From Victivallaceae bacterium (lineage in GTDB: Bacteria; Verrucomicrobiota; Lentisphaeria; Victivallales; Victivallaceae), in contig JAQUOK010000240.1 of assembly GCA_028717165.1 (NCBI GenBank), positions 1 through 5,744 on the forward strand: DNA of 5,744 nt. Direction: 5' to 3'. The notes below the pieces were generated by a model. That model saw nothing but the letters and a program-made list of their open reading frames with translations. It was not told the DNA's origin and did not search any database. Both the position numbers and the translations under genes were made by a program. Positions 1-5,744 of this stretch are shown here, one piece after another (within the stretch, counting starts at the first letter, position 1; every line of letters begins with the position of its first letter).

Positions 1-490
1 GCTTGACGCAGTTTTCGCAGATACAGCCGCCCGGCTGAATTCCCGGTTCATCATCCAGGCACAAGCCGCCGAAGTTCTTGAAATGCCCCAGCCATTTAAC
101 CAGAAGACGGAGTCTTTCGACAATATCGGAGTTGTCCCGGGAAAAACAGCGGTAGCGTGGTTTATCGCTTAAACGGCTTAACTGGCATTTCCCGGTATTT
201 TTCTGATAAAAGATATTCAGCAATGGAATTAAAGTTATGTCAGTATTATTGAAGCGTTCGAACAACAATGTAAACTTTTGAGGATTCGCCGGTTCGCCTT
301 TTTCATTGAATTTAAGTGGAAGGTCGCTGAAAAACCAGAGCGCGCTCATCCCCATTTTCCGGCAGTCTTCGGCGGTTGGGGATTTGGCGTCACCGGACAC
401 GATTATTTTGAATTCATGGGCAAGTACCGTACAGGCACAAAGTCCGGCACAAAACATAAGTAAACATTTAAAATAGAATAATCGTATCAT
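1..490 (-). CDS. Exported putative TIM-barrel glycoside hydrolase, 3' end cut by window edge
   Basis: A minus-strand frame starts at ATG 490-488 and stays open to the window edge, giving 163 visible residues with no stop. Residues 1-24 look like a signal peptide: basic start (MIRLFYFK), hydrophobic core, and a V-L-A signal peptidase I site at 22-24, so export is expected. A lipobox is unlikely because Cys is at -2 before Cys20. The chain then alternates strands and helices as in a (beta/alpha) barrel. It reaches a hydrophobic strand ending in D146-D147-E148-P149, then C156-x-C158-x-x-C161. In GH42 beta-galactosidases an acid/base Glu at a strand end is followed about nine residues later by a zinc-binding CxCxxC, so D147 or E148 may be catalytic (inference). 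The start overlaps the stop of the upstream CBM9-like gene as ATGA, implying translational coupling; an AGGGG lies 13 bases before the ATG. The family cannot be named from this fragment. Confidence 0.75.
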   Translation of the reverse strand, partial: MIRLFYFKCLLMFCAGLCACTVLAHEFKIIVSGDAKSPTAEDCRKMGMSALWFFSDLPLKFNEKGEPANPQKFTLLFERFNNTDITLIPLLNIFYQKNTGKCQLSRLSDKPRYRCFSRDNSDIVERLRLLVKWLGHFKNFGGLCLDDEPGIQPGGCICENCVK

Positions 491-1473
491 TTTACATCTT
501 CATCCCCTGACATGTTTTTTTCAAAGATCAAATATCCCCAGCGCTCCGGCAAATGACAATTGCAAACACCTAATACCGGCCAAGTGGCATAAAGATGTTT
601 GCTTCTGCGTCTTTTCTCGTAACGGAATTCCGGCTTGTAAACGTGACCTAGATGGGCGCGCCATTTGTTGTTACCGTTATTAGGACAATAAGCACCCTTA
701 GTCAATGGTTTCAGCGCCTCCCACGGAACGGCCAGTTCAACTGTCCAGCCTTGGTCGGTATCATCCGAAAAATTGAGCGTTCCGCGCACCTGAACCGCAC
801 TTTTCAATCCCTCACAATTCCAATACCAGTCGGGGTTATTTTTGACCATAGGAAGATTTAATGCTTTACGCGAAGCAAGCCCGCCAATAGATGGCCATAA
901 ATATGGTAAGTCCAACACCAGATCCCCAACATTATTTACGGGGTTAATGTGTATTTCAATATAATTTCTCCCGTCAGCATCAGGATCAAGAAAAAATTTT
1001 ACGAAAGTGTCCCAGAACATTAATTCCGGCTCTCCGGTGTGCAGCTCTTTGTGCCAGGCGCTAATAGGAGCCCCCCCTCGTTTTCTTTCGCCATAATATG
1101 CCACAACATTAGGATCCAGAATTTTATAAGCCACATAAATATATTTGTTATCCCATACAAGTTTAGCATAAGAAGTTATCATTGGTTTGGAACCGTCTAC
1201 CAAATCCCGAAATTCCATGATTGGTGCGGTTTGCCAACACTTTTCGGTAAGCTTGCCGTCTATATGAACTGCCCCTTCAGAAACTCTATAGCATTTATAG
1301 ACTGGAGATTCTTTCGTATATGTCTTTATCTCGTTGCCCGGTAACGGATTTGCATTTATGGAAATAATTATTACCCAAAATACGAAATATAAGAAAAAGT
1401 TTTTAAAATAATTTATTCTTGAAAAATTTTGAATTTTCTCAAGTAGATCATTGCTGTTCTTTGTTTCTGACAT
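487..1473 (-). CDS. Exported or membrane-anchored CBM9-like carbohydrate-binding protein
   Basis: This 328-residue protein probably binds sugar rather than cleaving it. After 25 polar and basic residues comes a hydrophobic stretch at 26-39 ending I-N-A (39-41), either an uncleaved anchor or a signal peptide with a long n-region. Residues about 66-318 match the family-9-like carbohydrate-binding beta-sandwich seen in Lentisphaerae and Planctomycetes proteins: IDGKLTEKCW (71-80), YAKLVWDNKYIYVAY (102-116), FLDPDADGRNYIEIHINP (161-178), WNCEGLKSAVQVRGTLN (218-234), GWTVELAVPWEAL (242-254), and the closing HLPERWGYLIF (307-317). The domain fills nearly the whole protein and no hydrolase module is fused. 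The start is supported by GGGAG at 1486-1482, eight bases before the ATG; the next Met, residue 86, lies inside the domain. The gene has its own 290-base leader and is coupled to the hydrolase gene starting at 490, so the two may act together outside the cytoplasm. Domain assignment is firm; the ligand is unknown. Confidence 0.85.
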   Translation of the reverse strand: MSETKNSNDLLEKIQNFSRINYFKNFFLYFVFWVIIISINANPLPGNEIKTYTKESPVYKCYRVSEGAVHIDGKLTEKCWQTAPIMEFRDLVDGSKPMITSYAKLVWDNKYIYVAYKILDPNVVAYYGERKRGGAPISAWHKELHTGEPELMFWDTFVKFFLDPDADGRNYIEIHINPVNNVGDLVLDLPYLWPSIGGLASRKALNLPMVKNNPDWYWNCEGLKSAVQVRGTLNFSDDTDQGWTVELAVPWEALKPLTKGAYCPNNGNNKWRAHLGHVYKPEFRYEKRRRSKHLYATWPVLGVCNCHLPERWGYLIFEKNMSGDEDVK

Positions 1474-1481
1474 AAGGCAAA

Positions 1482-1486
1482 CTCCC
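1482..1486 (-). promoter_or_regulatory. Ribosome binding site of the CBM9-like gene
   Basis: GGGAG on the minus strand, eight bases before the ATG at 1473-1471. It supports this start and therefore the unusually long polar N-terminus ahead of the hydrophobic segment. Confidence 0.6.
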
Positions 1487-1613
1487 GTACTGATTATTAT
1501 TTTTTACGTTTTTGTCCTATCCACTCTCCATTGCCAGAAATAGACTCATTTTCCAAGGGAAATTTGCTGTCTATCCGGAAATGATTATCACGCTAATTTT
1601 ATTTTCAGCAAAA

Positions 1614-1642
1614 ATTAAATATTTTGAAGCCGTGCAATTCAA
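1614..1642 (-). promoter_or_regulatory. Candidate sigma70 promoter for the CBM9-like/hydrolase pair
   Basis: TTGAAT (1642-1637), a 17-base spacer and TTTAAT (1619-1614) fit sigma70 boxes with four of six and five of six matches. It would give a leader of roughly 135 bases. A second arrangement, TTGCTG-16-GATAAT (1611-1584), lies just downstream. In AT-rich spacer such matches arise by chance, so confidence is low. Confidence 0.35.
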
Positions 1643-1763
1643 GATTATAACTGTAGAATAAGCAATGAGCCTTAAATTATTTTATTTCCGGCTTCCCCGG
1701 TTTCTTCAACCGTTTGTTTTGCCTAAAATTTTACAAACTAGATGCTTAAACGTTTTTTCAATA

Positions 1764-2498
1764 TTAATATGAATGCGGACGGCATATGTACCAGCCCCCG
1801 TATTTTGAAAGGTCCGTCCTCGGATAGGTTTTCACATTACCTTCAAAGAAGAGACAGTTGGCTGCATAAGGTAAAGAATTTACCACATGATTGCTGTTTG
1901 CTGCAGTGGAACTCGAAGATGACTGATCCTGCATGATCGGTTTCCCTTTGTCGAAATTACCGAACTTGGTTCCCAGGGGCGCGTTATAGCCGGAAGGTCC
2001 GCCCATCTTGTCTCGATAATAGGTATATGAATGGCTTTCAAGTCTGCCGTCACAGTCCGGCCAGTAAAAATACCCGGTTTCGGAACTGCCCCAGGTTTTT
2101 ATAAAATAAGCTCTTCCCCGGTAGCCGTTACTGCACGCAGGACAAAAAAACAGATCTTTAGAGTTTACATATTGAGGATAAAAACCTGAACTCCAGGCCC
2201 AAGATCCGACATATGGGTAAGCGCCTTGATAAGTGTAATATGCCCCGCCCGGGACGAAGTAGCCGTCACTGTCATTGGCATACATTACCAGGCCATAATA
2301 AATCTGCTTCAGATTATTTGCGCAAACTGTCAGTTTAGCTTTTTCCCTGGCCTTGCTTAACGCCGGCAGCAGCATCGCCATGAGGATCGCTATGATCGCG
2401 ATCACGATGAGGAGCTCGATTAATGTGAATAATCCTGCCGTACATGTCTGGCAGGAATTCCCGGTTTGACTTTCTTTTTTTAATTCATGAGACTGCAT
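1764..2498 (-). CDS. Type II secretion/type IV pilin-like pseudopilin (prepilin N-terminal methylation domain)
   Basis: A 244-residue pseudopilin of the kind amplified in Lentisphaerae. A 23-residue leader precedes F24-T-L-I-E28 and a hydrophobic helix (24-45) followed by the usual LLPALSKAREKAK segment. This is the prepilin-peptidase/N-methylation signature, with Glu at +5 if cleavage is before F24. Residue -1 would then be Leu23 with Gly22 at -2, rather than the classical Gly at -1. The helix continues into ANNLKQIYYGLVMYANDSDGY (60-80), another family hallmark. The globular part is rich in Tyr, Trp and Gly, with a CPAC pair at 119-122. Near the C-terminus, N213-x-L-F-F-E219-G220 replaces the usual DG of the H-X9-DG motif, and the nearest His (204) is 14 rather than 9 residues away. 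It ends at TAA with an in-frame TGA two codons later. It has its own promoter and a strong ribosome binding site. It probably sits in the inner membrane before assembly into a pilus-like fibre; its partner is unknown. Confidence 0.9.
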   Translation of the reverse strand: MQSHELKKESQTGNSCQTCTAGLFTLIELLIVIAIIAILMAMLLPALSKAREKAKLTVCANNLKQIYYGLVMYANDSDGYFVPGGAYYTYQGAYPYVGSWAWSSGFYPQYVNSKDLFFCPACSNGYRGRAYFIKTWGSSETGYFYWPDCDGRLESHSYTYYRDKMGGPSGYNAPLGTKFGNFDKGKPIMQDQSSSSSTAANSNHVVNSLPYAANCLFFEGNVKTYPRTDLSKYGGWYICRPHSY

Positions 2499-2502
2499 TG
2501 GG

Positions 2503-2511
2503 CACCTTCCT
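2503..2511 (-). promoter_or_regulatory. Strong ribosome binding site of the pseudopilin gene
   Basis: AGGAAGGTG on the minus strand, four bases before the ATG at 2498-2496. It is the best Shine-Dalgarno match in the window and fixes the pseudopilin start. Confidence 0.65.
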
Positions 2512-2553
2512 GTTTTTTGCTTTGAGATACTTTACCCGTTTGTTTCCGCGCTA

Positions 2554-2581
2554 ATTATACTTCACGTCGAAGCAGTGAAAA
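2554..2581 (-). promoter_or_regulatory. Possible second, proximal promoter with an inverted repeat in its spacer
   Basis: A perfect TATAAT (2559-2554) lies 16 bases after TTTTCA (2581-2576, four of six matches). The spacer carries an interrupted inverted repeat, TTCAC-N9-GTGAA at 2561-2579, which could be an operator or chance. It would give a leader of about 50 bases for the pseudopilin. Confidence 0.35.
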
Positions 2582-2609
2582 TTATATATCTCAATGTTGT
2601 GATATTTAT

Positions 2610-2638
2610 ATAATAAATGAATTAAACAGATATGTCAA
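2610..2638 (-). promoter_or_regulatory. Near-consensus sigma70 promoter of the pseudopilin
   Basis: A perfect -35 box TTGACA (2638-2633), a 17-base spacer, and a -10 box TATTAT (2615-2610; five of six). Transcription should start near 2603, leaving a leader of about 105 bases before the pseudopilin ATG. It is the strongest promoter match seen in the window, and it suggests the pseudopilin is transcribed independently of the hydrolase genes upstream. Confidence 0.7.
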
Positions 2639-2727
2639 TACCTGTAAGTGATTTTTCTGGAGTTTTTTTTGAATTACAAAAATCTTTATCGCAATACGGC
2701 AATGCCGGGATCCGGGACAGTACGAAC

Positions 2728-4080
2728 CTACTCCGCCGGAATCCGGCTTAACTGCAGAATAAGATATTTTTTTATTTTCACGGCCGGAATATGCACCTCG
2801 GTAAAATCATCTGTACGGTTTATTGTAATACCGTTTCCTTCCGTATCTGAAAAATATGTATTTACCCTGTTGTAACAGCCGCGGATTTTAAGAAGGATGT
2901 TCCCTTCGGGTAATTGAGGAAATGAGGTTTTATAATTTTCTTTAATACACTTACCGCCGCTCAAAACTAATCCTGATTTATTTAACAGATGGATAATCAA
3001 TTCCTGTTTTTCCGCGGCAAAGACATTCAGGAAAATTTTGTCGTTATAATTCTGCAGTTCAACTTTATTTCCGCTGATGAAATTTTTCAGGTAAAATGCC
3101 AGTATTTTATCATATTCTTCGGAAATACGATTGTTTTCGATATGACATCTGTATTGAAATTTCGCCAGTAATTTAACCACCTCCGTCGCGGTCAGCAGCC
3201 CCGGCTTACCGGAAAAATAAAGTATTTTCCCCCTGCCGTATTTATTACTCCAGATCGCCGTCGTCTTTCCATACATGTCGCTTATGCCGATGTCCGCAAG
3301 GCTTTCACCTCGAAGGCCAATGGTTTCAGTCAGTACTGCCGGCGCTTTGTGAGGAAGAATCCAGGGCTCCGAAGCGCTGACAGCGCATTGCGCGGCAATA
3401 TCGGCGGGAATTTCGACGGAAGGATTTATCAGAGAGAGCGTCCCGACATAATTTAAGCCCAACAGATCTGACAAGGCAAAATTACCTCGCTTGTTTCCTT
3501 TTTCGTCAAATAGCGAGGTTTCATGCGAGATGATGACATTTCCGCCGTTCCTGACATAATCCCTGATCTTTCCGGCTTCCGCTCCGGACATACAGGCAAA
3601 ATCAGGCAAAATCAGCAGTTCATAACAGGCTGGATCCAGATTATTCAGCGCCTCTTCGAAAACAACGTCAAACAGAATATTATGCCGCAGCATTACTTCG
3701 GCCCAACCCGCAAATTCGTTAACATAATAATCGTCGTCGTGCCCCCTGTACCTGTCCCTTGTCCTCCGGGAAAACAGAAGAGCGGTTCCGGCAACGGATT
3801 TGCCCCCCGCAAACAGAAATTCATGGTTCCGTTCCAATTCCAGATGTTTTCTTTTCTTTTTCTCGGAAAACCTTTTGTTAACCAGCGTCGGGATATAACA
3901 GCCCCAATACTTTGCCCCGGCCGACTTGCACAAAGCCCAGCTTAAAAAATCTTCAGACGCATTACGGGGATACTGGATCGAAATAAACTGCACGGCGTAA
4001 GCCTGCGCCAGCGCCTTAAAAACTTTCATATCCGTAACAATCCTCTCCCAACTGAAAGTAACGGCCATATTGTTGGTCAC
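2728..4080 (-). CDS. C-terminal fragment of the GH42-like hydrolase (GATase-like and beta domains)
   Basis: This is the stretch after the in-frame stop that gene callers would probably report as a separate gene, 450 residues from a GTG at 4080-4078 to TAG. An ATG four codons later (4068-4066) has AGGAAG eleven bases upstream, so some restart is possible but unproven. Its first 70 or so residues are the tail of the TIM barrel, so the start is in mid-domain and not natural. ALLFSRRTRDRY (100-111), LLILPDFACM (155-164) and RNGGNVIISHE (177-187) mark the GATase-like domain. LIIHLLNKSG (361-370) and VHIPAVKIKKYLILQL (429-444) mark the C-terminal beta domain common in GH42 and fucosidase-like proteins. 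In GH42 the GATase-like domain is structural, with no amidotransferase activity. On its own this fragment should not be catalytic. Confidence 0.6.
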   Translation of the reverse strand: MTNNMAVTFSWERIVTDMKVFKALAQAYAVQFISIQYPRNASEDFLSWALCKSAGAKYWGCYIPTLVNKRFSEKKKRKHLELERNHEFLFAGGKSVAGTALLFSRRTRDRYRGHDDDYYVNEFAGWAEVMLRHNILFDVVFEEALNNLDPACYELLILPDFACMSGAEAGKIRDYVRNGGNVIISHETSLFDEKGNKRGNFALSDLLGLNYVGTLSLINPSVEIPADIAAQCAVSASEPWILPHKAPAVLTETIGLRGESLADIGISDMYGKTTAIWSNKYGRGKILYFSGKPGLLTATEVVKLLAKFQYRCHIENNRISEEYDKILAFYLKNFISGNKVELQNYNDKIFLNVFAAEKQELIIHLLNKSGLVLSGGKCIKENYKTSFPQLPEGNILLKIRGCYNRVNTYFSDTEGNGITINRTDDFTEVHIPAVKIKKYLILQLSRIPAE

Positions 4081-4365
4081 TTCCTGGAAAACGGTATTGG
4101 CGCCTTTTATAATTTCCTGATATTCAAGCCCGGTCCGCTGCCCCGCCCAGGTACGGGTTATGCCGGAACAACAGGTAAAATACGCACAATCGGCGCTGAT
4201 TTTAGCGACAGCCCCCGCCAGCGCCTGATGAAAAGCGCCTATTGATTTCTGCCTGAATTCGAGCCAATTCCTGAAATCCGGGTTTTTGAAATTTCCCCAG
4301 AAACCGGAATCATCAGCGGGCGGAATAGTTTCGACGCCGTAATCCAGTCTGAATTTTTCTCTGCA

Positions 4366-5001
4366 TTATTCACAGGTGCAGCTGAACCAGTCCGGCAGGA
4401 ACTGGATATCATCGGGCATAATGCCGTCCACTCCTGTTGACAATATGTCCGGCAGAAAAGATTCCAGCATGGCTTTGCGGTAGAACGGGTTGTTCGGGCA
4501 GAACATCAGACCCTGATAAGAAGCGACGGCGGGGCGTTTTGTTTTTATATTATACTGAAACCATTCTTTCAGGTAATAATCTTTATATTTCAGTTTATCG
4601 GGAGAACCTGCATACAGTCTGTTCTGCGGGTTATAGTGGACAAAACCAACCCCATGATGTTCGATTACTTTCAAACCGCGGGCATGGCAGGCCCTGACCA
4701 CTTTCAGCAGGACTTCACGCATTGCATCGAAATCGTATCTTTTATCGTAATGGGCGCCGTCAAAAAATATGTGCCGGTATTCTTCATTTTTGCCGCACCA
4801 CATTAAAACCACCGTATTTATTCCTCCGGCAGCTATTTTCCCGGCCTGAAGTCCGGCTTCCTTCTGAGTTATCGAAAAATTATCGGCCGTCCAAGTGCCG
4901 ATCCTGGCATTTCTCAACCATTCCGGACTGCGGGAGCCGTCCGGTAAATCAAAATCCGCCCCCGGAACAGATATGTTATTGTTTTCAACAGTTTTTGCCA
5001 T
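4366..5001 (-). CDS. N-terminal fragment of the GH42-like hydrolase (first part of TIM barrel)
   Basis: This is what would be translated if the TAA at 4368-4366 terminates: 211 residues ending FSCTCE. It contains the first strands of the barrel, with AGGINTVVLMWCGK (58-71) and HARGLKVIEHHGVGF as typical strand-turn elements and the acidic pair D197-D198. It stops after the first two cysteines of C208-x-C210-x-x-C213, so both the metal site and the rest of the barrel, including any nucleophile, would be missing. A stable active protein is unlikely. The 95 codons between this stop and the GTG at 4080 are open and continue the same frame with CREKF directly after the stop. That is the main proof that the two fragments are one gene. 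Confidence 0.65.
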   Translation of the reverse strand: MAKTVENNNISVPGADFDLPDGSRSPEWLRNARIGTWTADNFSITQKEAGLQAGKIAAGGINTVVLMWCGKNEEYRHIFFDGAHYDKRYDFDAMREVLLKVVRACHARGLKVIEHHGVGFVHYNPQNRLYAGSPDKLKYKDYYLKEWFQYNIKTKRPAVASYQGLMFCPNNPFYRKAMLESFLPDILSTGVDGIMPDDIQFLPDWFSCTCE

Positions 5002-5012
5002 AATATCGGTTT

Positions 5013-5020
5013 ACCCCTTA
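5013..5020 (-). promoter_or_regulatory. Ribosome binding site of the GH42-like gene
   Basis: Minus-strand TAAGGGGT, in the 28-base gap between the toroid gene stop and the ATG at 5001. The AGGGG core sits 12 bases from the ATG, longer than usual. No terminator or promoter fits in the gap, so cotranscription with the toroid gene is expected. Confidence 0.45.
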
Positions 5021-5029
5021 TATTGAAAT

Positions 5030-5744
5030 TCAAATTCCTTTTCCCGGCGCTATATCATGAAACCAGTGATAAACAGCCCCGTAAGCGAGCTGCATCGCTC
5101 CTTCCTGCCCCTGCGCAAGCTCATCCTGAGGCGGCGCAGAAAGCATTCCGTAGAGAATATTACTGACGTCTATATCCGTAAACCGCTGAATGCAAACCAG
5201 GGCATGGATCATGAACGGGCATATTTTTTTCTCGTTGTGGATAAGATACGGACTTGCCGGTTCCCGTGACAGCCGCCATTCTTCGGGATCGCTGCAGCTT
5301 TTCAGACTGCCGTCCGGCTGCTGCGCGGCGATAACGCAATTCAGGGCTCTGATAATTCGCCTCCTGAGTTCAGTTTTACAAATGTGACCGTCGGGCAGAA
5401 TACCGTAAAGATGCGCAAAGCCCCTCAATATGATCCCGTGATAAAAAATCCACGAATTATGTTCCGGCCAGCCGCCGCCGGGTTGTTGGTTGGGATAAAC
5501 GCCTTTGACGGTTTTCTCAATGGCGTCTTCCAGACAGTCCTGATGGCCGGTTTCCCGGTAGTGTTCACAAAGGTGCCAGACCGCGAAGGAATTGTAATTA
5601 TTGTTGGTTATATCAGTTCCATGCTTAATTGCCCACTCAACGGCTTTTGCGGAAGCGTCCAGATACTTTTTTTTACCGGTCAGCCTGTACATTTCGATGA
5701 AGGCGCAACCGGGCCCCGCCGTGCAGAAAAGCAGATGCCGTGAC
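5030..5744 (-). CDS. Alpha/alpha-toroid (six-hairpin glycosidase-like) protein, 5' end outside window
   Basis: The frame is open to the window edge and ends at TGA 5032-5030, giving 237 visible residues. A Met at 5692 is internal: the 17 codons before it already read as toroid helix and continue into MYRLTGKKKYLDASAKAVEW, a classic repeat of the alpha/alpha barrel (family-like pattern: small residues, then LY-x-TG-x-x-x-YLDAA). Further helical pairs follow, with GGGWPEHNSWIFYHGIILRG as the likely active-site or substrate loop (visible residues 89-108, counted from the edge) and a second TG-like repeat at CEHYRETGHQDCLEDA. This fold occurs in GH88/GH105 unsaturated uronyl hydrolases, GH127 arabinofuranosidases and some polysaccharide lyases. 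No diagnostic catalytic pair is recognisable in the part seen, so no family is assigned. Export cannot be judged without the N-terminus. It directly precedes the GH42-like gene, suggesting a shared glycan substrate. Confidence 0.75.
   Translation of the reverse strand, partial: SRHLLFCTAGPGCAFIEMYRLTGKKKYLDASAKAVEWAIKHGTDITNNNYNSFAVWHLCEHYRETGHQDCLEDAIEKTVKGVYPNQQPGGGWPEHNSWIFYHGIILRGFAHLYGILPDGHICKTELRRRIIRALNCVIAAQQPDGSLKSCSDPEEWRLSREPASPYLIHNEKKICPFMIHALVCIQRFTDIDVSNILYGMLSAPPQDELAQGQEGAMQLAYGAVYHWFHDIAPGKGI

Larger units (their letters stand above)
1474..1763 (-). other. AT-rich spacer between pseudopilin and CBM9-like gene
   Basis: This 290-base non-coding stretch follows the pseudopilin stop and leads to the CBM9-like start. 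I see no convincing small gene or RNA in it. It holds several sigma70-like elements on the minus strand: TTGAAT-17-TTTAAT (1642-1614), TTGCTG-16-GATAAT (1611-1584), and an isolated perfect TATAAT at 1649-1644 without a good -35. Near 1688-1712 there are short inverted repeats rich in CCGG, but on the minus strand they lack a following T-run, so they do not make a convincing terminator for the pseudopilin. The gap is large enough for the CBM9-like gene to be controlled separately. Confidence 0.5.
2728..5001 (-). pseudogene. GH42-like glycoside hydrolase (TIM barrel + GATase-like trimerisation domain), broken by one in-frame stop
   Basis: One frame of 758 codons runs from ATG 5001 to TAG 2728, interrupted only by TAA at 4368-4366 (codon 212). 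The product would be 757 residues. Residues about 28-400 form a TIM-barrel hydrolase domain: PEWLRNARIGTW (27-38), HARGLKVIEHHGVGFVHY (about 110-127), DGIMPDD (192-198), then C208-x-C210-x-x-C213. About 405-600 is a class I glutamine-amidotransferase-like fold as in the GH42 trimerisation domain (ELLILPDFACMSG; RDYVRNGGNVIISHE). About 640-757 is a C-terminal beta domain. Order and Cys motif resemble GH42 beta-galactosidases, whose CxCxxC binds zinc; D198 lies ten residues before C208, near where GH42 has its acid/base Glu. There is no signal peptide, so the enzyme is predicted cytoplasmic. It follows the toroid gene by 28 bases, probably in the same transcript; TAAGGGGT 12 bases upstream serves as ribosome binding site. 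If the TAA is real, only a partial barrel is made. GH42 itself is inference; a related uncharacterised family is equally possible. Confidence 0.75.

Noticed and set aside
430..436. Lipoprotein signal (L-C-A-C) in the N-terminus of the edge-truncated hydrolase
   Set aside because: Cys at -2 does not fit the usual lipobox, while V-L-A four residues later is a good signal peptidase I site.
1688..1720. Hairpin CGGTT-TCTTC-AACCG (1698-1712) followed by TTTGTTTT on the plus strand, possible terminator
   Set aside because: The stem is only five pairs, the T-run is interrupted, and it points along the plus strand where there is no gene. On the minus strand no T-run follows.
1764..1766. Use of the TAA codon in the GH42-like gene as evidence for reassigned stop codons
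   Set aside because: The pseudopilin ends at TAA with TGA two codons later, and other genes here end at TGA or TAG, so all three look like ordinary stops.
2680..2727. Short CGGC-ATT-GCCG repeat after the GH42-like gene with TTTTT further on, possible terminator
   Set aside because: The stem is four pairs and the T-run starts about 15 bases after it, which does not fit an intrinsic terminator.
3523..3945. 140-codon open frame on the plus strand
   Set aside because: It lies wholly inside the GH42-like gene on the other strand, shows no family features and has no ribosome binding site; it is a shadow frame. The same holds for the plus-strand frames at 278-463, 652-861, 1039-1344, 2648-2875, 2989-3171, 4437-5003 and 5057-5743.
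5690..5692. ATG at 5692 as the start of the toroid protein
   Set aside because: The frame is open to the window edge, the 17 upstream codons continue the same helical repeat, and no ribosome binding site precedes this ATG.

Overview
The window reads as a carbohydrate-degradation locus from a Lentisphaerae-type bacterium (Planctomycetes-Verrucomicrobia-Chlamydiae group; a relative of Victivallis or of uncultured gut or marine members). The best taxonomic pointer is a pseudopilin with an FTLIELLIVIAIIAIL leader helix and a degenerate pre-pilin H-X9-DG-type C-terminus. Such genes are amplified in that group and often sit beside glycoside hydrolases and family-9-like carbohydrate-binding proteins, as here. 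The assignment is inference from gene content. No rRNA, tRNA, mobile element or CRISPR array is visible.

Every supported gene lies on the minus strand, so transcription runs from high to low coordinates. 5744-5030: C-terminal part of an alpha/alpha-toroid (six-hairpin glycosidase-like) protein whose start lies outside the window. 5001-2728: after a 28-base gap, one 758-codon reading frame for a predicted cytoplasmic GH42-like hydrolase (TIM barrel with a Cys cluster, GATase-like/trimerisation domain, C-terminal beta domain), broken by a single in-frame TAA at 4368-4366. 2727-2499: promoter region with a near-consensus sigma70 promoter. 2498-1764: pseudopilin. 1763-1474: AT-rich spacer with weaker promoter candidates. 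1473-487: exported or membrane-anchored CBM9-like protein. 490-1: start of a second exported, probably TIM-barrel hydrolase, coupled to the CBM9-like gene by an ATGA overlap and cut by the window edge.

A reasonable model is that the CBM9-like protein and the exported hydrolase act on glycan outside the cytoplasm, while the toroid enzyme and the signal-less GH42-like enzyme process the released sugars. The pseudopilin may belong to a surface or secretion apparatus. The substrate cannot be read from the sequence.

The point most worth checking is the stop codon in the GH42-like gene. It falls inside a CxCxxC motif, the frame stays open and family-like for 545 codons beyond it, and no other lesion is seen. 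It is therefore a very recent nonsense mutation, a sequencing error, or (less likely) a recoded codon. I found no sign of a wholly new system.
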